Source of the DNA: Dehalococcoidales bacterium | GTDB taxonomy: Bacteria > Chloroflexota > Dehalococcoidia > Dehalococcoidales > UBA5760 | Direction: 5' to 3' | DNA length: 64,000 nt | Assembly: GCA_028716225.1 (NCBI GenBank) | Contig: JAQUQE010000001.1 | Span: 1 to 64,000, forward strand | In this document: positions 1 to 8,565 of the stretch, one piece after another | Position numbering within the stretch: the first letter of the stretch is position 1 | Layout of the letters: every line of letters begins with the position of its first letter | Notes under the pieces: generated by a model | The model's input: the letters and a program-made list of their open reading frames with translations, nothing else | What the model was told of the DNA's origin: nothing | Databases searched by the model: none | Made by a program: the position numbers and the translations under genes

Positions 1-524
1 ATCGCTACTCATCCAAATGAGAACTGGTCGATGGATTTCATGAACGATGCACTTTTTGTTGGGCAGAAAATCAAGACCCTAACGTTAGTGGATAACTTTA
101 CCCGGGAGAGTCTGGCGATAGAGGCAGTCTGGCGTCTCGCTGGGCATGGTGTCGTAGCAGCATTACTGAAGGTTGCTGATGAGAAGGGATTACCTAAGTC
201 AATTAGGATTGATAAGAGGCCTGAATTTACTTCAAAGGCGCTGGATCAATAGGCGTATTTAAATGGCGTGGAGTTGGATTGTATACGTCCTGGAAAATCG
301 ACGGACAATGCTTTGATCGAAGCATTCAATGGAAGATTCAGACAAGAATGCTTGCACGAAAGTTGGTTTCTGTCCATGGAGGATGCCAGGGAGAAGATAG
401 AACAATGGCGGCACACTACAACTATGAAAGGTCTCATGGATCGTTGGGAAACCTATCAGCGGTTGAATTCGCAGGAGTACAAGTGGCAAAATGGTCGGAA
501 AAATCTCCTAATGATTGTTCCTAA
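1..524 (+). pseudogene. IS3 OrfB transposase, broken
   Basis: The conceptual product is the integrase-core (rve) half of an IS3 OrfB transposase. It shows the ENWSMDFM start of the core with the first catalytic Asp, then PEFTSKALDQ (the normal DNGPEFTS block, here altered to DKRPEFTS, so the second catalytic Asp is displaced or changed), then the FNGRFRQECL block that carries the catalytic Glu region. The Trp codon normally following ALDQ is a TAG stop at 250-252. Near position 410-416 the reading frame shifts, and the terminal NYERSHGSLGNLS block continues in another frame to a stop at 522-524. The 5' end is cut by the window edge. Confidence 0.85.
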
Positions 525-592
525 GAAAAGGACAGGTCCATATCATAGGTAGACTCTAACTCATGGTGTGGCTGTTTTCGGTGGAAAGGTCA
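1..592 (+). mobile_element. IS3-family remnant, right part
   Basis: This is the 3' part of an IS3-type element; the left part lies outside the window. It contains a broken DDE transposase gene and closes at a terminal inverted repeat (about 552-592) ending in TCA. The complement of that repeat recurs as the left end of the element at 2836-3121 and, less exactly, near 5080. IS3 elements characteristically begin with TGA and end with TCA. The nonsense mutation and frameshift in the transposase show it is no longer autonomous. Confidence 0.8.
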
Positions 593-959
593 AAAACTGG
601 GGCATATCGAGAATTTCAATTATAAGCCGAGAAAAAATTTCCTGAACCGAAAGACGTTTAATAATGGGAAGGAAGTATAGTATATTGCGTGAGCCTTTAG
701 GCACGAGTATAATAACTCTTGGCCAAATAATCCACTGCACTATCTTATACCGGTAGATTTGGTTACAAGATTATGCGAAAATATCTATAAAAGGGGAAAA
801 CAACCTTAGGGAAAGATGGGTAGCTACTCCTTATATGTGGTACTAGAAATTATGATACTAAGTGCATCATCTTGTAAATAATAATGCGAACAATATCGAA
901 GAAATGGCTGCATTAAGTAAATGGTGTATTAAAGTAAGTAGTAGAGAGGGTGAATCTCA
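593..959. other. non-coding stretch before histidine kinase
   Basis: AT-rich sequence between the IS end and the kinase gene. I see no coding frame, hairpin or strong promoter. The only clear element is a purine-rich ribosome binding site (AGAGAGGGTG, about 942-951) placed eight or nine bases before the TTG start at 960. Confidence 0.5.
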
Positions 960-2780
960 TTGGCAGGAAGCAGACTAAACGAACTTAATTGTATTTGTGA
1001 TATCGCTCAGATTATTGACAGATCGAATCTTACCCCGGATGAATTGTGCCAAGATTTTATAGGCGTAATAAGTAGATATCGAACCTCTGACATCAGTATC
1101 GTTGGTGTTACGATCAGGATTGGAAGCAAGGATTTTAGATCAACAGGTTTTCAAATGGGCAATTGGAAACGAATTGCGGACATTTTAGTAAAAGAAGTTA
1201 GGGTAGGCACACTAGAAATTCATTGTTTGACCCCAAGTCGCGGATTTGAGCAAAAGCAATCTTTCGCATGGCTAAGCTTCTTAACTGACTTTGTCGCTGA
1301 GAGAATTGGAAGAGCCGTTGAGCGCACGCAGATACTGTGGGAGATAAAACGCAGAGAGGAACGTTTTAGGGCTTTAGCCGAACATACAAGTGACTGGGTC
1401 TGGGAAATGGATACTAATTGTGTATACACCTATTCCAGCCCCAAATCTAAGGAAATCATAGGTTACGAACCAGAGGAAGTGATTGGTCGGTATGAATGGT
1501 TCTCTAGCTTGCCCGAGTATTTAGAGGAATACAAAAAGAAACTCCGTAGTATTATTAGATCCCAGCAGCCATTTGTACAATTAGAGAATTCTAACTTACA
1601 TAAGGATGGCCGATTGGTAATATTAGAAACCAGTGGTGTACCTTTTTTCGATGAGTTCGGTCGGCTTTTGGGCTACAGAGGCATTGATCGTGATATTACT
1701 AATCGAAAAAGTCTGGAAAAAGCACTCAGGGATAGTGAGGAGTTCGCCTCCGATTTATTGCATATGTTACCTAATCCGATAATAGTGTTATATCCTGATA
1801 CCAGTATAAAGTATGTTAATCCTGCATTCGAAAGGCTGGTTGGTTATTGCTCCTCAGATGTTGTTGGCGCTAAACCCCCATTCCCATGGCAGACAGAAGG
1901 AACTCGAAGCCAAACAAGTATGCAGTATAAAAAATCCGTGTCTAAGAAGGCGAAAAATATAGAGCTACTTCTTCAAAAGAAGCATGGTGAGACATTCTGG
2001 GTTGAGAAAACACTGCTACCGATAATAGAAAATGGGGGTATCGAATACTATCTAGAAACCTGGGTTGATATAACAGAACCGAAGCGTCTTAGAGAATCTA
2101 TGCAGTTCTATATAATGATGGCTACTTCTGCCCAAGAAGAGGAACGTAAGCGAATTGCCCATGAGCTACACGACGAGACGATTCAATCGCTCTACAGCCT
2201 ACTTCAGGATATAGATGCGCTGATGAATAAGGAAAAACACATGTCAGAGAGTATCGTTAGTAATTTGAAACGCCTTAAGGTTAGGATTGATACTATAATG
2301 GGTGAAACGAGACGGCTCAGCCAAGAATTGCGCCCCGGGTTGTTAGATAAATTTGGGCTTATACCATCTATAGAGTTGCTGATCGAAGAGACGCGGAAGA
2401 CAGATAACCTCAATTGTCGTATTGAAATATTCGGCTCGAAGCGCCGCCTGTCTTCCGAGATTGAGTTGATGCTATATCGTGTTACTCAAGAGGCACTACA
2501 TAATGTGAGGAAACATTCTAGGGCAACCGAGGCTATAGTGAGAATCGGATTTAGCAAGAGAAAAATCAAACTTAGTATCATCGATAATGGTATCGGCTTC
2601 GAATTACCTGATGACTTGTACGAATTTGCCCATGTTTATAGAATGGGTTTATTGAGTATGACAGAACGTATTCGTTTGATTGGTGGTAGCATATCAATTA
2701 TATCGGAGGTTGGCAAAGGTACAAACATAGTAGCTGAAGTATCGATCCCAAACGCACAAAGTAAACTACCATCTGGATAG
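960..2780 (+). CDS. PAS sensor histidine kinase (HisKA_3/NarL type)
   Basis: This is a probable cytoplasmic sensor kinase of 606 residues. Domain order is an unassigned GAF-like N-terminal region (about 10-125), two PAS domains (about 130-250 and 260-375), a HisKA_3 dimerisation domain (about 390-460) and an HATPase_c domain (about 500-600). The H-box reads RKRIAHELHDE, with the likely phosphoacceptor at His404; the ATPase N-box is EALHNVRKHS and the G-box DNGIGFE. I see no membrane segments. Kinases of this class usually phosphorylate NarL/FixJ-type regulators, but no such gene is nearby, so it is an orphan here. It starts at TTG behind a good ribosome binding site. The gene lies between IS remnants, which may have separated it from a partner. 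Confidence 0.85.
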   Translation: MAGSRLNELNCICDIAQIIDRSNLTPDELCQDFIGVISRYRTSDISIVGVTIRIGSKDFRSTGFQMGNWKRIADILVKEVRVGTLEIHCLTPSRGFEQKQSFAWLSFLTDFVAERIGRAVERTQILWEIKRREERFRALAEHTSDWVWEMDTNCVYTYSSPKSKEIIGYEPEEVIGRYEWFSSLPEYLEEYKKKLRSIIRSQQPFVQLENSNLHKDGRLVILETSGVPFFDEFGRLLGYRGIDRDITNRKSLEKALRDSEEFASDLLHMLPNPIIVLYPDTSIKYVNPAFERLVGYCSSDVVGAKPPFPWQTEGTRSQTSMQYKKSVSKKAKNIELLLQKKHGETFWVEKTLLPIIENGGIEYYLETWVDITEPKRLRESMQFYIMMATSAQEEERKRIAHELHDETIQSLYSLLQDIDALMNKEKHMSESIVSNLKRLKVRIDTIMGETRRLSQELRPGLLDKFGLIPSIELLIEETRKTDNLNCRIEIFGSKRRLSSEIELMLYRVTQEALHNVRKHSRATEAIVRIGFSKRKIKLSIIDNGIGFELPDDLYEFAHVYRMGLLSMTERIRLIGGSISIISEVGKGTNIVAEVSIPNAQSKLPSG

Positions 2781-2835
2781 ACGATGATCTACCTAGAACA
2801 CCGCTGTCAGCTATTTGTAAGTAGTTTAGTGTGCA

Positions 2836-3121
2836 TGACCTTACCCCTGAATTAGCGCACCGATGATTTGAGAGTAATCCCTTGAGCGCCCTAATATCGA
2901 GCGCCTAGTCGGCTACAATCTGCTTGAGACGGCAATTTTCGCCTTCCAGAGATTTCAGGCGTTTCAATTCGCTGATGGTGAGACCGGCTTACTTGCCTTC
3001 CCGGAGCACGGCTATGATCTGTTCCTCGGTGTACTGTCTTGCTTTCATGAGTCCTCCTTAGTTTATTTATTATACCGGAAGACTCTAACTCATGGTGTGG
3101 CTGTTTTCGGTGGGAAGGTCA
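2836..3121 (-). mobile_element. 286-bp IS3 deletion derivative (MITE-like)
   Basis: Both element ends are present, with TGA at 2836 and TCA at 3119-3121. The right end (read on the minus strand) matches the right end of the copy at 5076-5918 in 30 of 31 bases. Between the ends only scraps of orfA survive: the start MKARQYT followed by EEQIIAVLREG, then decayed sequence leading into a region matching KAKI and the Leu/Arg-rich orfA tail. OrfB is deleted. It is thus a non-autonomous element. No convincing target duplication is visible (TGCA against TGTA). Confidence 0.75.
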
Positions 3122-3222
3122 TGTAGCCAGAGCCGTTATCTGATAGCAACACCACTTGGTTTTCCATCAGCACATTCATCATACTGGTGAAGCGTGTTTG
3201 TCCCAGTTTCACTGAAAACATA
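3122..3222 (-). pseudogene. fragment of a second transposase
   Basis: On the minus strand this short piece can be read as part of a DDE transposase core: a MTxVxMENQ-like stretch followed by VLLSDNGSGYM, the usual surroundings of the second catalytic Asp in IS3/IS481-type enzymes. The match stops exactly at the end of the neighbouring deletion derivative, suggesting that element inserted into it. A competing frame also gives a short peptide, so the call is tentative. The rest of the interval up to 3465 shows nothing recognisable. Confidence 0.4.
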
Positions 3223-3465
3223 GAACCTCTTGCTCTGTTGGCTTAGCCTTCCGTTTCTTTTATTACCAGTTATACATAAAGATATCTTTGAGATTACTCG
3301 TGGATAATACCTCAATAGTATGACATAAAATGAGAATACAAAAACACTTTATTTACTGGTCCGTTATCTAGCATTGTTAGCATATGTTATTGGGAATTAA
3401 ACTTTGGCAAGATAGTACACATCTCTCCTTTACTCAATACTGAATCCACACGTCTCACTGCATGA

Positions 3466-4845
3466 CTAAATATAACCAAGATCTTTAGCTAGCTCACCAC
3501 AGATAATATCCAGTTTAGCGATGATCTCTTCAACATCACTCTTGTTTAAACATAGCGGCGGTGTTAATACGATAGTTGATTCAAAATCTCGTGCCAATAT
3601 ACCATGTTTCTCCATCTTACTGTACGCTCGATCAAAAATATTTACCTCTGGAGGGAAGAAAGCTCTTGTCTTTTTGTCTGCTACCAGCTCTATGCCAACC
3701 ATTAGTCCTATTCCACGAATGTCACCAACTATTGGATACCTATAAAGGCGCTCCTTGAGACCCTCAAGCAGATAATCTCCCATCTTAGCTGAGTTATCAA
3801 CCAATCTTTCACGCTCGATGATAGAGATATTTGCCAAAGCTCCGGCTGCAGAGTTAGGGTTTCCACCCCAGGTGGAAAAGTTGACAAGGCCCATTCTGGG
3901 GCCACTCTCTATTACCTCAGCTATTGCCGGTGTTGTAATAGCTGCCGCACAAGGTATGTAACCGCTGGTAATTCCTTTGGCAAAATTAATTATATCAGGA
4001 AGATAATCCCAATGCTCACAGGCAAACCACTTACCAGTACGACCAAAACCGCAGATTACCTCATCATTGATAAGCAGTACACCGTATTTGTTACAAATGT
4101 TGCGTACAATAGGCCAGTATTCAGGCGGTGGTACTGCAACACCACTGGAATGAGATACAGTATCCCCTATGACTGCTGAAACAGTTTGCGGTCCCTCGTT
4201 TAATATAACACGCTCTATCTCTTGAGCACACTGAATATTACAGTCAGGGTATGACATCCCGTAATCACAATGGTAACAATAAGGTTGAGGAACGCGTATC
4301 GCCTGTGGCATCATGGGTTCAAAATACGAAAGCACTTCTCTATAACAGCCCATTACACTCATGCATGCCCAAGTTGTTCCATGATAGGAGCCCCTCCTAC
4401 TAATCATCTTATGTCTCCTGGGCTCTCCGTTTAGCACATGGTATTGCTTGGCCATTTTCATCGCTGCCTCTACTGCTTCGGAACCCGAGTTACAAAATGC
4501 TACCTTTGTCAAGTCCCCTGGTGTAATCTCAGCTAATTTCTCGGCTAATTCTATACAAGGAATATTACAAAACTCAGGAGCGACAATAGTTATCTCGGCT
4601 GTCTGTTTTAGTATGGCTTCAGCAATTTCCACTCTGCCGTGTCCGACTATTCCAAACTGCCAACCCGCAGCACCATCAATATATTCTTTCCCCCTTATGT
4701 CCCTAACACGAATCCCCTCTCCTTTTACCAGAATCTTTATATTACCTGGTTTTTGATACCAATCTAGCGATCTATATGGAAGAAAAATGTGTTTAAAGAC
4801 CTTTGCTCTCATTTCTTCATAATTATTTTTATTCGTTGCTACCAT
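3466..4845 (-). CDS. class III aminotransferase (PLP-dependent)
   Basis: This is a 459-residue fold-type I, class III aminotransferase (the omega-aminotransferase / acetylornithine-like group), which transfers amino groups to a keto acid using PLP. Visible landmarks are CNSGSEAVEAAMKMA for phosphate binding, INDEVICGFGRTG carrying the PLP-ring Asp, and FAKGITSGY with the Schiff-base lysine at about Lys290. Length is normal. A Cys-rich insert (PYCYHCDYGMSYPDC followed by NIQC, four Cys plus His) lies near the middle and recalls a subset of omega-aminotransferases. Substrate cannot be told; taurine, beta-alanine or a diamine are possible. The ATG has a good GGGAGGCGAG ribosome site. It stands alone between IS remnants. 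Confidence 0.85.
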   Translation of the reverse strand: MVATNKNNYEEMRAKVFKHIFLPYRSLDWYQKPGNIKILVKGEGIRVRDIRGKEYIDGAAGWQFGIVGHGRVEIAEAILKQTAEITIVAPEFCNIPCIELAEKLAEITPGDLTKVAFCNSGSEAVEAAMKMAKQYHVLNGEPRRHKMISRRGSYHGTTWACMSVMGCYREVLSYFEPMMPQAIRVPQPYCYHCDYGMSYPDCNIQCAQEIERVILNEGPQTVSAVIGDTVSHSSGVAVPPPEYWPIVRNICNKYGVLLINDEVICGFGRTGKWFACEHWDYLPDIINFAKGITSGYIPCAAAITTPAIAEVIESGPRMGLVNFSTWGGNPNSAAGALANISIIERERLVDNSAKMGDYLLEGLKERLYRYPIVGDIRGIGLMVGIELVADKKTRAFFPPEVNIFDRAYSKMEKHGILARDFESTIVLTPPLCLNKSDVEEIIAKLDIICGELAKDLGYI

Positions 4846-5075
4846 TACCTAACTCGCCTCCCTCTTTTCTTTTAATTTAAACACGATACTATGTGTAGAT
4901 TAATTAAAGAATAGCACTTGATATTATTTAAAACATCATACCAATTATGTATTCTGCTAATGTAATATGTTTGTATTTTGTGTGTATCATCTGTATATCG
5001 TCAATAAAAATGCAACAGTACTTCTGAACACCCATCGGTTCTAAATCTCAAGTCAACTGGGACTACGAGAAATTT

Positions 5076-5918
5076 TAATCTTCCCACCGAAAACAGACAC
5101 ACCGATGATTAGAGTCTTCCGGTATAATAAATAAACCAGGGGGACTAATGAAAGCAAGACAGTACACCAGAGGAACAGATCATAGCCGTGCTCCGGGAAG
5201 GTTAAGTCATTGACAGGGTCGCTGATCTCTGTCGCAAGTCGGGATGAGCGACGCCACCTATTACAACTGGAAGGCGAAAATCGCCGTCTCAAGCAGATTG
5301 TAGCCGACCAGGCGCTCGATATTCGGGCGCTCAAGGAATAATTACTTCTGAAGCCCAGGGGTAAGCGTTTAGCGGTCTCTCACATCAGGAAGAGCCTTGG
5401 GCTGAGTGAAAGACGGGCCTGTGAGCTGGTTAATATCTAGTCCTCGGTATTCCGTTACCGGCCGAAGCCGGGTAATGATGATGCCTTGCGTCACCGCCTG
5501 CGGGAGCTTACGGAGCAGTGGAAACGGTTTGGTAGTCCTCGGCTGCATATCTTGCTGAAAAAAGAAGGCCTGGTGATTAATCATAAAAGGACTGAACCAT
5601 GGGTAACGGACCGGAGTTTACCAGTCGAGCTCTTGATGAGTGGGCGTACCGTAAAGGCGTGAAGCTGAATTTCATCAGGCCCGGGAAGCCGATAGAGAGC
5701 GCCTATGCCGAGAGCTTCATCGGCAGACTGAGGGACGAATGCTTGAATACCAATCGGTTTCTCAGCTTGAAACATGCCCGGGATGTTATCGAAGACTGGC
5801 TTATAGACTATTAATGTTGTCAGACTACACAGCTTATTGAAAGGAAGTACCCCCAAGGAGTATGCTGAAATAACCGCGAGACGCTAATCATCGGTGCGCT
5901 AATTCAGGGGTAAGATCA
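5076..5918 (+). mobile_element. IS3-family deletion derivative
   Basis: The left end (about 5076-5125, CTTCCCACCGAAAACAG then CACACCGATGAT) and right end (5888-5918, ending in TCA) share the CACCGATGA core in inverted orientation. An orfA start, an orfA coiled-coil piece and two separated pieces of orfB survive. The element is about 0.84 kb, whereas a complete IS3 element is 1.2-1.5 kb, so it carries internal deletions. Its right terminus lies only two bases before the ATG of the next gene. The left terminal TGA is degraded to TAA. No target duplication is apparent. Confidence 0.8.
5149..5814 (+). pseudogene. IS3 orfA/orfB, deleted and frameshifted
   Basis: The pieces in order are: an orfA start (MKARQYT) with frameshifts through the HTH region (KSGMSDATYYNWKAK recognisable by shifting frame), an orfA leucine-zipper piece (ENRRLKQIVADQALDIRALK, ending at a stop), the OrfB N-terminal HTH-like region (GKRLAVSHIRKSLGLSERRA and KPGNDDALRHRLREL), a junction near 5595, then the end of the integrase core (NGPEFTSRALDEWAYRKGVK to a stop at 5812-5814). 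The central core with the first catalytic Asp is missing. At least two frameshifts or stops plus an internal deletion make it non-functional. Confidence 0.85.
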
Positions 5919-5920
5919 GC

Positions 5921-6679
5921 ATGACCAAGAAGATTGCAGTATTAACTGTTTCGGAGTCTAAGAGGTTAATCGCCAAAGGTGTAGCAAATCTAGACATAGT
6001 CAAAAACGCGTTGGGGTGCGGTATAGTAGCCATTGCAAAAGGAACTACAAATGGATATGTAGTTGAAGAGCTTTTGAATAAGGGAATAGATAAAACTGTA
6101 TACGTTCTGGGAAGAGTGCTGCCGGAGAAAATGGAGAATACGTATGACTTCTCTCCCTCTATGAATGATATTGTATTGAAAGATGGTAAATTAGTTGGTA
6201 TTTCTGTGATCGAGGCAGTGCACCACATGGGTGAAAATGACGTATTCATTAAAGGATGCAATATATTGAACTATGAAAAAAGGATTGCCGGGGTCCTAAA
6301 GGGTAGCGGGACTGGCGGAACCATAGGAGCAACGATTGAAGTAATAAAACGTAATAAGATAAATCTAGTACTGCCTGTTGGCATTGAGAAATCATCAGGT
6401 GCTGACATCTATTCTATTCGTAAGGAACTTGAAGAAGGTGTGACTTGGCGGGGTAGTCTTCTCAGATTAGAGCCTCTAACCGGTACAATAGTGACTGAAA
6501 TTGAGGCGTTAGAGATATTGACCGGTGTAAAGGCGATTCAGGTTTCTGCTGGGGGGATTGGAGGGGCGGAGGGTTCTGTAAGACTCCTGCTGAAGGGTAA
6601 AGAAGGGCAAGTGCAAGAAGCGGAGGACCTAATCGAAGATATTCAGGGAGAACCTCCATTTTTGAAACTGCTGGGGTGA
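5921..6679 (+). CDS. uncharacterised protein, paralogue of 38968-39738
   Basis: I do not recognise this 252-residue family. It has no signal peptide or membrane segment and looks like a soluble alpha/beta protein. Blocks shared with the second copy in the window are GTTNGYVxEE (about 41-50), DVxIKGxNxL (about 107-116), LPVGxEK (about 150), EIEALxxLxGVxA (about 197-209) and a glycine-rich GGxxGAEGSxRL (about 214-225), ending in EPPF. Such glycine-rich, invariant blocks would suit nucleotide or cofactor binding, but this is inference. The N terminus aligns with the paralogue, so the ATG is probably native, although an IS end lies two bases upstream and must now supply the leader. It heads the glycan gene run, 18 bases before the cytidylyltransferase gene. 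Confidence 0.75.
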   Translation: MTKKIAVLTVSESKRLIAKGVANLDIVKNALGCGIVAIAKGTTNGYVVEELLNKGIDKTVYVLGRVLPEKMENTYDFSPSMNDIVLKDGKLVGISVIEAVHHMGENDVFIKGCNILNYEKRIAGVLKGSGTGGTIGATIEVIKRNKINLVLPVGIEKSSGADIYSIRKELEEGVTWRGSLLRLEPLTGTIVTEIEALEILTGVKAIQVSAGGIGGAEGSVRLLLKGKEGQVQEAEDLIEDIQGEPPFLKLLG

Positions 6680-6697
6680 ATGCAAGAGGAGTAGATC

Positions 6698-7495
6698 ATG
6701 ACAGATAGTAAAGAAGGTGTTAAGGTCGGCGTTTTTATCCAGGTAAGAATGAAATCCACTCGGCTTCCCAGGAAAGCAATGATTGAAATAGAGGGGAAAA
6801 CGGTTATTGAGCACCTGATTGAGCGAGTTAAAATGGCTAGGATGCCAAATGTAATTGTAGTTTGTACTTCCACACATCCGGATGACGCTATTCTTATTGA
6901 GGTTGCTAAAAGGGCAAAGGTAAATTGGTTTGCCGGGAGTGAGGAGAATGTGATGGAGCGGTTTTTGGGTGCTGCCAAGCAAGAGAGGGTTGATATAATC
7001 GTTAGAGCTACCGGGGATTGCCCTCTAAAAGCCCCTGACCAAATTGATAAAGCTATCGCTCACCTCATTGCCAATAAAGCTGATTATGTTAGATTAGTGG
7101 GCATGCCATTGGGTACAGGTTGCGAAGTATTCACGACCAAGGCTCTTGAGAAGGCTCACTCTTATGCCATTGATCCTAACTATAGCGAGTACATGTCTTT
7201 TTATTTTTGGAATAATCCGGACGTATTCTCCATGGAGGAATTAGAATGCGATGAGAGCTTAAAGCGCCCTGGTTATCGTCTCACGGTTGACGAAGCCGTG
7301 GATATAGAGCTAATGGAGCAAATATATCGAAGTTTATACCATGGAGGGAGAATATTCTCGCTAAAAGAGGTTATAGAATTGCTTGATGCCAGGCCAGACT
7401 TGGTAGAACTCAGTAAGCGAGTGAAAGTCAAATGGCAGGATGATAAGGAATTAGTTGATCTCTTGAAACAGAAAACAAGGCTACGGAATAAATAA
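6698..7495 (+). CDS. SpsF-like cytidylyltransferase
   Basis: A nucleotidyltransferase of the SpsF / CMP-KDO synthetase-like group, 265 residues, expected to activate a sugar acid with CTP in the cytoplasm. The N-terminal VFIQVRMKSTRLPRKA motif is the nucleotide-binding signature of this group. ATGDCPLKAPDQID carries the conserved metal-binding region; the C-terminal half contains the family-typical TVDEAVDIELM stretch. The GAGGAG ribosome site suits the ATG. With the PseG/SpsG-like protein that follows and the PseI-like synthase further on, it forms an SpsE-F-G-like set, so CMP activation of a nonulosonic acid is the likely role. The exact sugar is unknown. Confidence 0.8.
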   Translation: MTDSKEGVKVGVFIQVRMKSTRLPRKAMIEIEGKTVIEHLIERVKMARMPNVIVVCTSTHPDDAILIEVAKRAKVNWFAGSEENVMERFLGAAKQERVDIIVRATGDCPLKAPDQIDKAIAHLIANKADYVRLVGMPLGTGCEVFTTKALEKAHSYAIDPNYSEYMSFYFWNNPDVFSMEELECDESLKRPGYRLTVDEAVDIELMEQIYRSLYHGGRIFSLKEVIELLDARPDLVELSKRVKVKWQDDKELVDLLKQKTRLRNK

Positions 7496-7576
7496 GGCTT
7501 TTCTTCGTGCAAATGGTTGTCGTGCTGCACTATTGGTTATAAATGATCATATCAGGCAATAGAGTCTGGGGGAATA

Positions 7577-8560
7577 ATGAAGATTGCTTTTGTGGTTGAG
7601 GGCGGCTTGAAGATGGGGATGGGTCATATTTGCAGATCTATAACCCTGGCTGAGGAATTAGTGTGTGGAGCCGAGATATGTTTTCTGACGAAGAGTGATG
7701 AGACCGCAGTCAATCAAATAAAGACTGCTGGATTCAAAACGATTAAACTAGAGAATGATGAAGAAGTATTGAAACTTTTACAAGAGGTGAGACCCGGTAT
7801 AGTCATTATTGATAAGCTTGATGTGGAAGAGGACTTTGCCAGGAGGTTAAAAGAAGGTCTGAGTTCGAAGATAGTAATATTTGCCAACATGACTGCAGCC
7901 AATAAGTATGCGGATATTGTGGTAAATGCTGTTGTTGGAAGCAAGCTTAAGAACAGGAAATTTCTAGACGAAAATACAAATACACTTTATTTCTTTGGTC
8001 CCAGTTACTTTGTGTTAAGGGAGGAGTTCCTTAAATTTAAGGAGAGAGGAAAAACGTCAAAGGATAAGGTAGAAAAGATAGTTTTGATTTTTGGGGGAAG
8101 TGACCCCTCAAATCTGACCACAATTGTATCGAACGAGCTGCTTAGTTTAAGTTATGACTTCAAAATAGATGTAATCCTGGGGATTCACTTTGTGCACTTT
8201 GATGAACTAAATCGGGTCTTGGAGAAATATCGAGATAAAAAGGACAACGTACTTATATACAGGAATGCCAGGAATGTTGCTGAGTTGATGTATAAGGCAG
8301 ATTTAGTAATAGCTTCCCCGGGTGCTTCAATATTTGAAGCCTTGTGTACCAGAACACCAGTAATAGCAATACCCCAGAATCTGCTGCAGAAAAGTTGGTT
8401 CGATGGATTGTTGCCCGCATTGGATAAGAATGAAGTCAACAGACTTAGTAATATTATTGCTAATACCAATTTCATTAACCCAGACGCAGACTACGTTAGG
8501 GAATTGGATATTGGAGGAGGGAAAGCGGAACTAATTAAAGCGATAGTGGAGGGGGCTTAA
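7577..8560 (+). CDS. PseG/SpsG-like nucleotide-sugar hydrolase or transferase
   Basis: A 327-residue GT-B-fold protein of the PseG/SpsG group. In the pseudaminic acid pathway PseG removes UDP from a di-N-acetylated trideoxy sugar before condensation with phosphoenolpyruvate. The sequence shows GLKMGMGHICRS near residue 15 (the GxGHxxR motif with the proposed catalytic His), KIVLIFGGSDPSN mid-protein, and ADLVIASPGASIFEALCTRTP in the C-terminal nucleotide-binding domain. A GGGGGA ribosome site precedes the ATG. It lies between the cytidylyltransferase and an epimerase gene in the same direction, which supports a role in nonulosonate precursor synthesis. Confidence 0.75.
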   Translation: MKIAFVVEGGLKMGMGHICRSITLAEELVCGAEICFLTKSDETAVNQIKTAGFKTIKLENDEEVLKLLQEVRPGIVIIDKLDVEEDFARRLKEGLSSKIVIFANMTAANKYADIVVNAVVGSKLKNRKFLDENTNTLYFFGPSYFVLREEFLKFKERGKTSKDKVEKIVLIFGGSDPSNLTTIVSNELLSLSYDFKIDVILGIHFVHFDELNRVLEKYRDKKDNVLIYRNARNVAELMYKADLVIASPGASIFEALCTRTPVIAIPQNLLQKSWFDGLLPALDKNEVNRLSNIIANTNFINPDADYVRELDIGGGKAELIKAIVEGA

Positions 8561-8565
8561 TAGTA

